Shown here: piece after piece, positions 54,405 to 62,936 of the stretch
How positions within the stretch are numbered: position 1 is the stretch's first letter
Layout of the letters: the number at the start of each line of letters is the position of its first letter
Origin: Pyrobaculum oguniense TE7
Lineage (GTDB): Archaea; Thermoproteota; Thermoprotei; Thermoproteales; Thermoproteaceae
Reading direction: 5' to 3'
Length of the DNA stretch: 64,000 bases
NCBI GenBank assembly: GCA_000247545.1
Contig: CP003316.1
Span: 1,583,233 to 1,647,232 of the forward strand
Program-made: the position numbers and the translations under genes
Notes under the pieces: model-generated
Told to the model about the DNA's origin: nothing
The model's input: only the letters and a program-made list of their open reading frames with translations
Databases searched by the model: none

Positions 54405-55037
54405 TCAACAGCGGCTACGGCACAATACGGCTTTTAAGATGTTTCTCCTCTCTAAAATCTCCTTGTCGCTGGGTAGTAGCGGGTTTCTGGCCTCGGCGCA
54501 GTATTCGAGTATCCACTTGGCGACGTGGCATATCCCCACAGCTCCGAGCTTCTGGGGCTTAAACGCCTTCAGCAACCCCCTCTCAGCGTCGGCTATTTTC
54601 AGAGAGATGTAGGCTGTTGGCAACTTGAGCTTCTCCACTACCTCTCCTACCACTTCGCTGTAGGTCTCCACGTCCGTGTCTTCTATCCCACTTTCAAAGA
54701 CGTGTACGAGGACAGCCACGTCGAAGCCGTAGAGGTAGTACCTAAGCGGCTGGCCAAATTCACGGTAGGCCCTCCTCCAACGTTTTTTCCCAGCGGTTTT
54801 GAAGTACTTAAGCTCCACAGCGGCGAGGACGTGCCTGCCGCTTTGCGGCTCTCTCACAACCAACACGAGGTCCGGCTTAGCCATAAAAGCCGGGATTCGA
54901 GAGCCAAGACCCTTGGCAAGCGCCTCCATCTGCGCTCTCGATATTGCGCCTTCCAGCAACACCTCGCCAAGCCGCGAATCGCAACCCTTTAAGGTTTTGG
55001 CAAGCCACCTTGCAACTGCGCGTTCATTTGTAAACAT
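54405..55037 (-). CDS. PD-(D/E)XK nuclease-like protein
   Basis: About 210 residues. The motif P55-D56 with E75-L-K77 in AKPDLVLVV...LAAVELKYFK, followed by a QxxxY-like GQPLRYYLYG, fits a restriction-type nuclease core. Cys occur at the C-terminus (CHVAKWILEYC, CRSRC). ATG 55037 is 25 nt from TTTTAAAAT, so upstream in-frame starts are rejected. Target unknown; defence or repair is possible. It lies beside two pseudogenes and a toxin module. Confidence 0.65.
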   Translation of the reverse strand: MFTNERAVARWLAKTLKGCDSRLGEVLLEGAISRAQMEALAKGLGSRIPAFMAKPDLVLVVREPQSGRHVLAAVELKYFKTAGKKRWRRAYREFGQPLRYYLYGFDVAVLVHVFESGIEDTDVETYSEVVGEVVEKLKLPTAYISLKIADAERGLLKAFKPQKLGAVGICHVAKWILEYCAEARNPLLPSDKEILERRNILKAVLCRSRC

Positions 55038-55392
55038 ACTACACATTACCCACATTTTAAAAGCTTGACAGCATAGGGAGGCGCGCCGAGATTCTTAACC
55101 CTATGCTGACGTGTATGACTTGCCCGGGGACTTATAGGCCGCAGACTGCGTCCTACGAGATGCATCCGCGTGTTAGCGGAAGTCAACTAACGGCTCAGCC
55201 GAGGACTCTATTTACCAGTCACTTAGAGGCGCCTCAACGCTTAAACCTCGAACAAATGTTGATACTTAGGAGAATCCAGCTCTAGACCACGACGGTCTTG
55301 TACAGTTGTAAAGATAGAACCTTAGATTGCTTTAGTCTAGGTCTTCGGCAAATTCTCGCCGATGGAGTCGGAAATTTTTATGCCATTTACCG

Positions 55393-55880
55393 TTGGCCGA
55401 GTGGGATTTCCTCGGGCTTTTTGAGGAGTACTTGAGATCCTTCGTCGTGGGCTACGTGGGGGGTGTTGAGGGGGTTGATTTGGAGGACGTCTTCTTCTCC
55501 CCGGAGGCCGGCCTTGTGGTGGGCTACGTCGTTAGGCACAGACACGGCGAAGCTTGTATACTCCCCATGCCCGAAGAAGGCCCTGGCCGCGTGGGAGGGG
55601 GCGCGGCGTAGGAGTATTCGGCGCTCTAAAGCCACGTGTACGACGCGCCCGCCGCCGCGTTTTCTAGCAGGCCGGCGGCTGGCCAAGGCCCAACGCCTTG
55701 GCAGGTGAGCTAACATCTGATCTCGGGAGGGGGTTGACTACGCGCTCCTCTACGCGGGCGGCATACGGCGCGTTCTTGGACACACCTGCCACGCCGCTGA
55801 GGTGGCCTTGAAAACGGCGCAAAGGCCGTCGAAAGGCGGAGAGCCGCTGGAACTGGCTGTGGACGTCAGCCCCGGCGAAT
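55393..55880 (+). pseudogene. Degraded gene, family unknown
   Basis: Protein-like segments in changing frames: EWDFLGLFEEYLRSFVVGYV in the first frame to a stop at 55611, KKALAAWEGARRR one frame over, and DYALLYAGGIRRVLGHTCHA ending at 55880. They read as one gene broken by frameshifts. A TATA-like ATTTTTATG lies about 17-20 nt before the TTG at 55393. The 230 bp before it and the 210 bp after it show nothing clear. Confidence 0.4.
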
Positions 55881-56093
55881 AATACGCCGCGCCGAGGGGG
55901 CGGCGAGGCGCCCACAGTCAAGACGTGCGGCAGTCGGGCCTTCTAACACGCGCCTCGTGTCTGGGGATGTCTGAGGGTTATGAGGGGGCTTGATTCCGGC
56001 GGCTGTGACTGCGGCGGCTTTTCACAGCGGCGTAGCTTGCTGGCTATGTTCACAGAAGCCGCCGAAAAGGCGCTAAAAGAAGTAAGAAGAACC

Positions 56094-56498
56094 TCATGGA
56101 TCTTCTTCAAAACGTCGTAAAATCTTCAAGGCGAGTTCAACAGCTTTTTTATATTTCCTTTTTAATACAATATCTTTAATTATTTCTGTCTTTACAATTT
56201 GGTACTTATATACCAGAATATTTCTGAATTTCACAATGCTTGTGTAATTGGCTAAGTCCTCTTCCGAGAAAATGCCGTGTGTAGCTAGTATTTTGCCGGC
56301 GTCTATGTAGCCTCTTGGGGCGACGCCCAGTAGCGACGTTGCTCTCTCTGCCAGGTCTATGAGGGCTTGGCTCTGGGACATCAGCAGGTACATCGCCCCG
56401 TAGAGCTTCTTGGCATCTTCTAAGTCCTCCTTAGTATAGGCGTCGAGCTCCGCCGCGTATCCCAACACGCTACGTGCGAGCTCTTTTAAGACTGCCAT
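56094..56498 (-). CDS. HepT-like HEPN protein with altered active site
   Basis: 134 residues of the HepT/DUF86 type. The catalytic motif is normally R-x4-H-x-Y; here it reads R92-NILV-Y97-K-Y99. The catalytic His is replaced by Tyr, while the Tyr that MntA proteins modify is kept. RNase activity is therefore doubtful. The ATG overlaps the MntA-like gene by 13 nt. It is the third gene of a compact operon led by a Cas4-like protein. Confidence 0.78.
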   Translation of the reverse strand: MAVLKELARSVLGYAAELDAYTKEDLEDAKKLYGAMYLLMSQSQALIDLAERATSLLGVAPRGYIDAGKILATHGIFSEEDLANYTSIVKFRNILVYKYQIVKTEIIKDIVLKRKYKKAVELALKILRRFEEDP

Positions 56499-56878
56499 AC
56501 TCTCCTAACCTGGGCCTCCCAAGAGCCGACTTTCTCCAACGTAATGAAGTGGTCGATACACACATTCACGTAGAGGTAGAGGACGTCTAGAAATTCCTTG
56601 AGGTCTCTATAGTAGAGGGGCTTCCCCGCGGCGATTTCTAACACTAAGGCGCATGGCGTCTCATCGTCGAGGATTACGAGGTCTATCTGCTCCTCCCTCA
56701 CGCCGAGACGTGTTGCAAGATCTGCCACTAGGTCTCCATACTTATCCCTGGGGTCCGGCCACACCGCTATGTCCCAGTCTCCCTTCACAGCCACCCCCCG
56801 TCCTGCTCTCGAGCCGAAGAGAAGGGCGGACCTCACCCCGTACCGCTCCCAGGGAAAGCCCTCCAGCGCACCAGTCAT
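56486..56878 (-). CDS. MntA-like nucleotidyltransferase antitoxin
   Basis: 130 residues with nucleotidyltransferase motif GSRAGRGVAVKGDWDIAV; GS and D-W-D are the expected metal and nucleotide residues. C-terminal helices resemble MntA. In known systems MntA adds AMP to a Tyr in HepT. ATG 56878 overlaps the stop of the Cas4-like gene (ATGA); a start at 56890 is possible. Confidence 0.8.
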   Translation of the reverse strand: MTGALEGFPWERYGVRSALLFGSRAGRGVAVKGDWDIAVWPDPRDKYGDLVADLATRLGVREEQIDLVILDDETPCALVLEIAAGKPLYYRDLKEFLDVLYLYVNVCIDHFITLEKVGSWEAQVRRVWQS

Positions 56879-57672
56879 ATAGTGAAACATTCACAGTCTC
56901 CCCTCCACGGGCATATGCGGCATAGCGGCCCCCTTCTGCAATCTCCCCGCCTGAGCGCCTTGTAGTGGGGGGCGGGATCCTTGGGCTCAGCCCACGAGAG
57001 CCTAGGCGGGGCGTCCCGGGGCTGTATGTGGATCTTCACCCTCCGCCTCCCCCATATCTTTGCCGCGACGTCGCCCTCCGCAGCCGCCATGGCTTTGTAG
57101 ATCTCGTACTGCAGGCCGCCCCCCGCGTATTTAAACACGTAGACGTAGTCGTCGGCTACACCGGCTATTGAGTAGATGACCATGTCCTCCCAGACGTCTG
57201 CGTAGCCCACGTAGGGGAGGACCTCCGCATACTTGTAGAAGTGGTAGGCCTCCTCCGCCGAGCCGTGTGGCGGAGGACCACGCGCGGCCTTGCTGTAGTG
57301 TTCAAAATCGCGTTTTAGATCGTCGAAGGCGCGTTGCAACTCGCTGGTCGTGAGGCCGCGGCCGACGTCCAGCAACCTCCTCGCGGCGCCGGAGTCGCCG
57401 CTGGCCGCCTTGGCGACTAGTGAGTCAACAACCTTCGCGTCGGCTATTCTAAGCAAGACGGCGTATTTTACTCTGTCCATCAGCGCCCTGGCGAAGACGG
57501 CTACTTCCCGCTCCTCTGCGTATAGGGCGCCGTAGCGGGGGCAGACCACGGCGTAGCCCACCGCGTTTGCCGGGATGTATCTAAGGCCGTATTCCCTCTT
57601 CTCCAGCTCGAGGAGGCGGGTGAAGAACTCCTCCTCGCCTTTACGTGCCAGCCGGCTTAGAAGAGCAGACAC
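56875..57672 (-). CDS. Cas4-like Fe-S PD-(D/E)XK family protein, nuclease site degenerate
   Basis: 265 residues. Four cysteines match the Cas4/RecB Fe-S pattern: Cys44 in VVCPRYGALY and a C-terminal Cys251-x2-Cys254-x5-Cys260. The core ADDYVYVFKYAGGGLQYEIYKA keeps the Lys181 and QxxxY (Gln188-Tyr192), but the acidic residue before Lys is replaced by Phe180. Nuclease activity may be lost or altered. GTG 57672 is 26 nt from ATAAATAG. It is translationally coupled to MntA and HepT. No cas genes or CRISPR arrays are nearby, so a non-CRISPR role is likely. Fold assignment is by pattern. Confidence 0.55.
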   Translation of the reverse strand: MSALLSRLARKGEEEFFTRLLELEKREYGLRYIPANAVGYAVVCPRYGALYAEEREVAVFARALMDRVKYAVLLRIADAKVVDSLVAKAASGDSGAARRLLDVGRGLTTSELQRAFDDLKRDFEHYSKAARGPPPHGSAEEAYHFYKYAEVLPYVGYADVWEDMVIYSIAGVADDYVYVFKYAGGGLQYEIYKAMAAAEGDVAAKIWGRRRVKIHIQPRDAPPRLSWAEPKDPAPHYKALRRGDCRRGPLCRICPWRGDCECFTI

Positions 57673-57690
57673 GTCAGCTGGGGGGTCTCC

Positions 57691-59022
57691 CTATTTATCT
57701 TTATCCACAACCGCAAGGAATATGTCGTTGACGTTTACCCCTGTGTAGCCGGTGATTATGGCCCTGCCGAGCTTCTCGAAGAAGGTGTAGCTGTCGTTGT
57801 TGTCTAGGTACTCAGCCGGGTTCACCCCCAGCCTCTCTGCCTCCTCTACGACGCCGCCGTCGACGAGGGCTCCGGCGGCTGGGCTGTTCCCGTCGATGCC
57901 GTCAGTGGCCACGCAGGCCGCCGTGGCGTTGAGCCCTCTTATCGCCATGGCTAGGGAGAGGCACATCTCCTGGTTTCTGCCTCCCCTTCCTCTGCCTCTC
58001 ACAGTGACCACGGTCTCACCGCCGGCTAGAATTGCGACGGGCGGAGATGCTGGAAAGCCGTGGAGCGCCGCGCTTTTGATAACAGAGGCGAGAACCCTCC
58101 CGACCTCACGGGCCTCCCCCTCCAGCATGGACGTTAGTATTACCGCACCGTATCCGCGCGAGGCGAGGCGCTCTGCCGCCTTCTGGAGAGAGCCGAGGTT
58201 GTTGGCCACAAGCACGTTTATGACCTTATCGAAAAGCGGATCCCCCGCCTTTGGGGTTTCAATCTCAATTAGGCGACGCAGTCTCTCAGGCAACGAGTCC
58301 CAGAGGCCGTACTTCTTCAACACAGCCACTGCGAAGGCCTTGTCCGTCGCGTCAGGCGCCGTGGGGCCGGAGGCTATTGTGTCAAGGCGGTCGCCCACAA
58401 CGTCGCTTACGATTAGGGAGACCACGCGCCTAGCCTTTATGTACCTCAACAGCTTCCCGCCCTTCACCGCGGAGAGCCTTTTCCTAACTGCGTTGAGCTC
58501 AACGATGTCGGCCCCCCTCTTCATCAACTCGTCCGAAAGCTTGGCGATTTCGCCCAGCTCTACCCCCTCCTCCGGCACCTCGAATAGGGCGGATCCGCCG
58601 CCGGAGATCGCCACAAAGACTACATCCCGCTCTCCCACTACCTGTAGATATTCTAGGAGTCTCTTGGATGCTTTAAGCGTGTCTTCTCCGGGGATGGGGT
58701 GGTTGCCCTTCAACACCTCCACGGGGCCAACGCGGTTGCCTCCCGTAGGCGTGATCACGACGCCGCCTGCTATTAAGTCTCCGAAGATCTCCACCAAAGC
58801 CTCGGCCATCCTCGCCGAGGCCTTGCCGAAGCCTAAAACATGTATACGCCCCCTAACCTCAACCCTCTTCCCCTCTACCTCAACGTAGTCGCCGCGGAGC
58901 TTAACTTTGGACACAACGGCGTTGTAAGAATCGGCTGCTTTAAGAGCCGTCTCGATTGCGTCGAGCAACAGCTCTGCGCCGGATATCCTCACAAGAACTT
59001 CCCTATTTTTAATTGTGACCAC
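57691..59022 (-). CDS. gck: Glycerate 2-kinase (MOFRL family)
   Basis: Phosphorylates glycerate to 2-phosphoglycerate, the last step of the non-phosphorylative Entner-Doudoroff route. 443 residues: ILGFGKASARMAEAL, GNHPIPGEDTLKASKRLL, VFVAISGGGSALFEVP, and in the C-terminal MOFRL domain GGETVVTVRGRGRGGRNQEM and CVATDGIDGNSPAAGA. GTG 59022 lies 25 nt from TTTAAAAAT, an element shared with the divergent DUF131 gene. Fits with GAPN and PQQ sugar dehydrogenase in sugar breakdown. Confidence 0.92.
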   Translation of the reverse strand: MVTIKNREVLVRISGAELLLDAIETALKAADSYNAVVSKVKLRGDYVEVEGKRVEVRGRIHVLGFGKASARMAEALVEIFGDLIAGGVVITPTGGNRVGPVEVLKGNHPIPGEDTLKASKRLLEYLQVVGERDVVFVAISGGGSALFEVPEEGVELGEIAKLSDELMKRGADIVELNAVRKRLSAVKGGKLLRYIKARRVVSLIVSDVVGDRLDTIASGPTAPDATDKAFAVAVLKKYGLWDSLPERLRRLIEIETPKAGDPLFDKVINVLVANNLGSLQKAAERLASRGYGAVILTSMLEGEAREVGRVLASVIKSAALHGFPASPPVAILAGGETVVTVRGRGRGGRNQEMCLSLAMAIRGLNATAACVATDGIDGNSPAAGALVDGGVVEEAERLGVNPAEYLDNNDSYTFFEKLGRAIITGYTGVNVNDIFLAVVDKDK

Positions 59023-59037
59023 GCATTCGTCGGGTCA

Positions 59038-59048
59038 AATTTTTAAAT
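59038..59048. promoter_or_regulatory. Symmetric TATA element shared by glycerate kinase and DUF131 gene
   Basis: AATTTTTAAAT lies between GTG 59022 (minus) and GTG 59067 (plus), with each start about 20-26 nt away. One box plausibly serves both directions; the start codons are 45 bp apart. Confidence 0.55.
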
Positions 59049-59066
59049 CCAGGCGGTGCTAGAGGC

Positions 59067-59318
59067 GTGGATCTTGTGGCCTTTGCATTAATCTTGATCT
59101 TCGCCGGGTTTGCCCTCATCGTATTATCTCTGCTAGTCGCCGCCTTGAGGAGCGGCGAGGAGGAGAGGGGAAAGGCCGAGGCAGGTGGGGTAGTCCTCAT
59201 CGGCCCTGTGCCAATAGTATTTGGGACAAGCGAAGGTATTACAAAGCTGACTCTCATTCTCGCAGTGGCGCTTACAGCAATGGCGTTGCTCGTCTTTTTG
59301 CTACCCATCTTCCGCTAA
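59067..59318 (+). CDS. DUF131 family small membrane protein
   Basis: 83 residues: helix (about 3-25), a short charged loop, the conserved GGVVLIGPVPIVFGTS, then a second helix. This is the archaeal DUF131 (TIGR00304) signature. Function unknown. The start GTG is leaderless from the shared box. Its end overlaps the convergent paralogue by 4 nt. Confidence 0.75.
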   Translation: MDLVAFALILIFAGFALIVLSLLVAALRSGEEERGKAEAGGVVLIGPVPIVFGTSEGITKLTLILAVALTAMALLVFLLPIFR

Positions 59319-59572
59319 CTTGCTCCCCTTCTCAACAGCAACCACTGTAAAGCCGCCGCGGCCATGATTAAAACCGCCGCCACGGCCATGCCAATGGACA
59401 CAGCCTCCTGGGAGCCCCCGCCGAAGCATATCGGCACGAAGAAAATCAATACGCACCCTACTGCACCTCCGGTTGCGGGAACGCCCTTCGCCGCTGTTGA
59501 CAATACGCCGGCAACAAGTAAGGCAAAGCCCAGAAGGATCAGAGCAAGCCCAACGGCGACGAGCTTCAACAT
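59315..59572 (-). CDS. DUF131-like small membrane protein, second copy
   Basis: 85 residues, two helices and a central GGAVGCVLIFFVPICFGGGS, a diverged version of the DUF131 signature in the convergent neighbour. Two Cys occur around the motif. It is probably a paralogue, perhaps a partner. Unknown function. Confidence 0.65.
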   Translation of the reverse strand: MLKLVAVGLALILLGFALLVAGVLSTAAKGVPATGGAVGCVLIFFVPICFGGGSQEAVSIGMAVAAVLIMAAAALQWLLLRRGAS

Positions 59573-59578
59573 GGCTCT

Positions 59579-59887
59579 TTAGACATTCACCAATAAAAAT
59601 TCACCTGCCTTCTCCAACCGTCTTTTCAAGTAGTACCAAGTCCCTAGGGCCTTGGCTATTAGCCTACCATCGCAGTCTCTTACCTCTCCTTCTAAAACGG
59701 CCAGCCGTTTGCCCCGCCGCACGACCCAGCCGCATACCCTAAACGGCGGTTTCGACCCCGGCTCCAAGAAGCCTACCTTCAACACCACCGTAACTTGATC
59801 CTCCCAGTCGTTTACAGTAAGCGCGGCAAGTCCCATGGCCTCGTCCAGCGCTACTATGATGGCGCCGCCGTGGAGCACATCGCCCAC
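59579..59887 (-). CDS. Hotdog-fold acyl-CoA thioesterase (PaaI-like), N-terminus cut by TGA
   Basis: 102 residues with [19 protein letters not shown], the PaaI-type hotdog signature (HGG and the acidic residue). The normal N-terminal segment is missing from this frame. Upstream in the same frame, ATG 59968 begins 21 sense codons ending GACAEFDG, followed by TGA at 59903-59905, then [18 protein letters not shown]-like TTTATTC lies 24 nt before ATG 59968. The gene is therefore interrupted, or now starts at GTG 59887 as a shortened protein. Substrate unknown. Confidence 0.7.
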   Translation of the reverse strand: MGDVLHGGAIIVALDEAMGLAALTVNDWEDQVTVVLKVGFLEPGSKPPFRVCGWVVRRGKRLAVLEGEVRDCDGRLIAKALGTWYYLKRRLEKAGEFLLVNV

Positions 59888-60283
59888 ACTTCTGGTATTC
59901 CATCAGCCGTCAAACTCCGCGCAAGCCCCCTCTATCAGGTCAATGATCCTGTAGCCTAATAAAGCCATTATCAGCTCCGATTCTTGAATAAAGCTATTAA
60001 ATACGTACACGTCCACGGAGCGGAGTCACTTGCCCCACCCCATATCCACCTTCCAAGCCTCTGGGTTATATGTACTAATCACCTGCCCCCCTCAGAAGCC
60101 ATAAGCTGTAGATCCACCCCCCTCAAGGCGACGTCCACGCCGTCTTCCTCACTTCCTTTGGAAGTACATGCAAGCGGAGGGTCGGCGGGGTGCCTAACCG
60201 CAATTTAGGCCATCTTCCACGCACGCCGGATCCGACAGTAAGACGTTAGAACAACAAGCCTCGCCCCCGTTGGGCGGGGTAGG

Positions 60284-60649
60284 ATGCCGGTGGCGTTCAG
60301 CCTACAGTTTACCTTTTACGCGAGTTGGCAGTGGCCGCGTTGTTTAGCTTCAGGTCTATAGGAAGCCAGCGCGGCGGCGCCGGGCTACGTAAAGTGGCTA
60401 GGCCCACTTGCCCTATTTATCGTAGTTGCTGGAGATGTGCTCAGCGACGGCTTCCGCTGCCCCTCCATGGTCATAGCCGGCGAAAAGGGACTGCCGGCGA
60501 CACTGTTTGCGAACTTCTATGTGGATATTCCGATGGGAGCGGTAAATGTAATACTGGCCTTTCTCATATTCTCAGTAGTCGTGTTCACCACAGCCGCCTT
60601 CTACGCCCTGTACAGAAGGTTCCTAGTGGAAATTCCTGAAACCGATTAA
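60284..60649 (+). pseudogene. Membrane protein remnant with internal TAG
   Basis: From ATG 60284 one frame runs to TAA 60649, broken by TAG at 60359-60361. The part after the stop (95 codons) has two good hydrophobic helices (LGPLALFIVVAGDVL; NVILAFLIFSVVVFTTAAFY) and a tail YRRFLVEIPETD. No promoter is seen. Family not recognised. A GC-rich hairpin (GCCCCCGTTGGGCGGGG, about 60263-60279) precedes it. The stretch 59969-60283 holds only the thioesterase promoter. Confidence 0.35.
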
Positions 60650-61393
60650 ACCCACCTTTTCATTTTTCTCCACGCCCATGTGCCGCCCAATTTCTCATTA
60701 CGGCGCGACGGCTTTATTACAGTCTTGGCAACACCCTATGCTGACAGTCGCCTAGTGTATATACTTAAGGAGCTTGGGCGCTGAGAAGTTTATACTAATG
60801 CCTTGTGCCTCGCTTACCACATCGTGAGGGAAAGGCGGTTGGAGATCCCGAGTGCCGCACATACAGCGGCCCACGCCAGGTTCCCCAGCGCCTCAGTAGA
60901 GCGGGCATCACGGGTTCTATTTCCTCTTTAAGCAACGGAGAGTAGTTATCGACATCTCATGCCGTGAGCCTAATCCGGGGGGCACACTTCACGGTGGAGG
61001 TGAGACACCTCGCTGCGGTTCAGAAGCTGTATGGTCTCTGGAGTAGGCCAAGGCCGTAGAGGGCCTCAAAGAGGTTCTCCGTTGCCGCATCTACGTGGAT
61101 ATCCCACCTGTTACCCCAGTGTGTCGTCGGCGTCAGGCCCTCTATCATGGTCCTTGCCTTTAGGACCCCACGCGGACCCGTCTTAGGCCAGTAGGCCCAG
61201 CCGCGGTATCTCGGCGGGGGACATGTTGATACATGTATGTCACCAGTCTTAGACATCGTCCGCAGTGCGCCAAGTGGCAAACGAAATATAACAGGAGGTT
61301 AAGTTTATCAGCTCTTCCCATCTTCGCCACGGCTCGGCTTGCAGCCGCGTCACATCACTGGATAAGTTTTTATTGTTGGGTTAAAACTCTGAC
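60650..61393. other. Region with protein-like remnants on the minus strand
   Basis: No intact supported gene. On the minus strand 61280-61020 reads as 86 codons (MSKTGDIHVSTCPPPRYRGW, later THWGNRWDIHVDAATENLFE), and 60930-60830 contains EALGNLAWAAVCAALGISNR in another frame. They may be pieces of a dead gene. No promoter seen for them. The promoter of the next gene lies at about 61365-61373. Confidence 0.25.
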
Positions 61394-61864
61394 ATGGAGT
61401 TCAAGGCTGAGTACTACGTTGTGCTTGAGGCTCTGTCCAGGGGCGGTAAAACCGCGGAGGAGTTGGCAGAGGTTGCGGGGATAGAGGTGCACGACGCAGA
61501 GGCCATTCTCAGCACCTTAACGGCGTATGGGCTTGTGGAGAGGCGGGAGAAGGGGCTAATTTTCAGAAAGGAGGTTTATACTCTGACTGACAGGGGTTGG
61601 GAGGTGCTTGAAAAGTGGCGGCATGAGGTGAGAGACAAGTTGCAGAAAGCAGCAGAGCTGAGGCGGGAGGGGTTACGGGAGGAGGCGAATGAGCTCGTCG
61701 CCCCCCTGGCGCCGGCGCTCCCCGCCCTGTTGGCCATGGGCATGTTAGACATGGCGCTTTACTCAGCGGCGCTGGGCGCGGCCGTGGCGGCGCCAGAGGA
61801 GGCAATCACGGAAGAAGATACTAGCGAAGTGGGAGACTTCGGCGTCGGAGATGACGAACTTTAA
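61394..61864 (+). CDS. Winged-helix protein with helical tail
   Basis: 156 residues. The N-terminal winged helix contains KTAEELAEVAGIEVHDAEAI and LVERREKGLIFRKEVYTLTDRG; a coiled-coil-like segment (KWRHEVRDKLQKAAELRREG) and an Ala-rich, then acidic, tail follow. Likely a transcription regulator. The start is about 25 nt from TTTTTATTG. Its TAA overlaps the ATG of the EamA transporter (TAATG), which it may control. Confidence 0.7.
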   Translation: MEFKAEYYVVLEALSRGGKTAEELAEVAGIEVHDAEAILSTLTAYGLVERREKGLIFRKEVYTLTDRGWEVLEKWRHEVRDKLQKAAELRREGLREEANELVAPLAPALPALLAMGMLDMALYSAALGAAVAAPEEAITEEDTSEVGDFGVGDDEL

Positions 61865-62676
61865 TGTCACTAAACGCCTATGCTAAGATAACAGCCGCCG
61901 CCGCGCTTTGGTCTACGCTGGGCGTTGCGGCGAGTCTGGGAGGGGATCTTATATGGCTGGCTTTTTATCGCTCTATTTTCGCCGCTGTGTTGTCGCTGGC
62001 CATAGCTAAGGGGATATCGAGGAGAGGTGTTGTACCTGGGCTGTTTCTAGGGGCTCTCTTTACCACGTATCCCATCGCCGCCGTCTATGCCGGAGTTGGC
62101 CCAGCAGCCTATCTGTTATACACGGCGCCTCTCTGGACTACCCTGGTGCTACTTCCCGCGGGGGAGCGGCCTAACAAGTGGGGCGCTGTTGCCGTAGCGC
62201 TGGTTCTGGCGGCGGTGGCGGTTATGTTGCAGGCGTCGGCAAGCGGGGAGCTATCGGCAATAGGGCTGGTGACAGGCCTTGCCTCGGGGCTGTTCTACGG
62301 GCTTTACATCGCAACGGCGCGGCTTATATCTAAACGCGGCGGGGCGAGGGATGCGTCCTACGGCGCAATGCCGTACTCAGTGGCGATCACAGCCCCCATA
62401 CTCCTCTACCACGCGCAGATGAATCACGCCTTTCCCACAGCGAGCGAGATCCTCGCAGGCGCCTACATGGGGGTTTTCGGCACAGTACTGCCATATAGCC
62501 TTTTCGCATCGGCGGTAGAGAAAGTTGAGGGGTCCAGAGCCTCTGTGGTGGCCTCGTCTGAGCCAGTGCTCGCCGCTCTGTGGGGGTACCTCCTCTTTGG
62601 CCAGGCGCCGGGACCCCTAACGCTGGTCGCCTACATTCTGCTCACCGTAGCCGCCGTAATTGCGTCGAAAAAATGA
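61864..62676 (+). CDS. EamA/DMT superfamily transporter
   Basis: 270 residues with ten predicted helices in two EamA halves; WSTLGVAASLGGDLIWLAFYRSIFAA and YSLFASAVEKVEGSRASVVASSEPVLAALWGYLLFGQ are the two half signatures. Likely exports amino acids, sugars or other metabolites. Start overlaps the regulator stop. Substrate unknown. Confidence 0.88.
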   Translation: MSLNAYAKITAAAALWSTLGVAASLGGDLIWLAFYRSIFAAVLSLAIAKGISRRGVVPGLFLGALFTTYPIAAVYAGVGPAAYLLYTAPLWTTLVLLPAGERPNKWGAVAVALVLAAVAVMLQASASGELSAIGLVTGLASGLFYGLYIATARLISKRGGARDASYGAMPYSVAITAPILLYHAQMNHAFPTASEILAGAYMGVFGTVLPYSLFASAVEKVEGSRASVVASSEPVLAALWGYLLFGQAPGPLTLVAYILLTVAAVIASKK

Positions 62677-62936
62677 GATTGAGCAAAGTCGTTGAAAAAT
62701 AGAGAAGTGACTGGCCTAGACAGCTACAAATTTCTACCTCATCACGTCGAGTGGGGCCAACGGTCCGCCGCGTGAACGCCAATAGGGCGCTAGCGTGGCT
62801 GATGTAAGGTCGCAGTTGGAGTGTTTTTCACAGAAGGACCTCACGTTGTCGGTGTGAATTTTGCAAACAGGCTGGGCTTCGGGGCGTGCGCCAACAGCTT
62901 GGCGAGGCTTGTCGAAAAAAGGCGTATGACACCTTT

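Noticed and set aside
57797-58888. 363-codon plus-strand frame opposite glycerate kinase
   Set aside because: The minus strand carries the MOFRL kinase motifs; the plus-strand product is Ser/Pro-rich and matches nothing.
60244-60300. GC-rich hairpin similar to a stretch near 8905 (both contain GGGGTAGG)
   Set aside because: The similarity is only about 10-12 bases and the flanks differ, so it is not a supported repeat.
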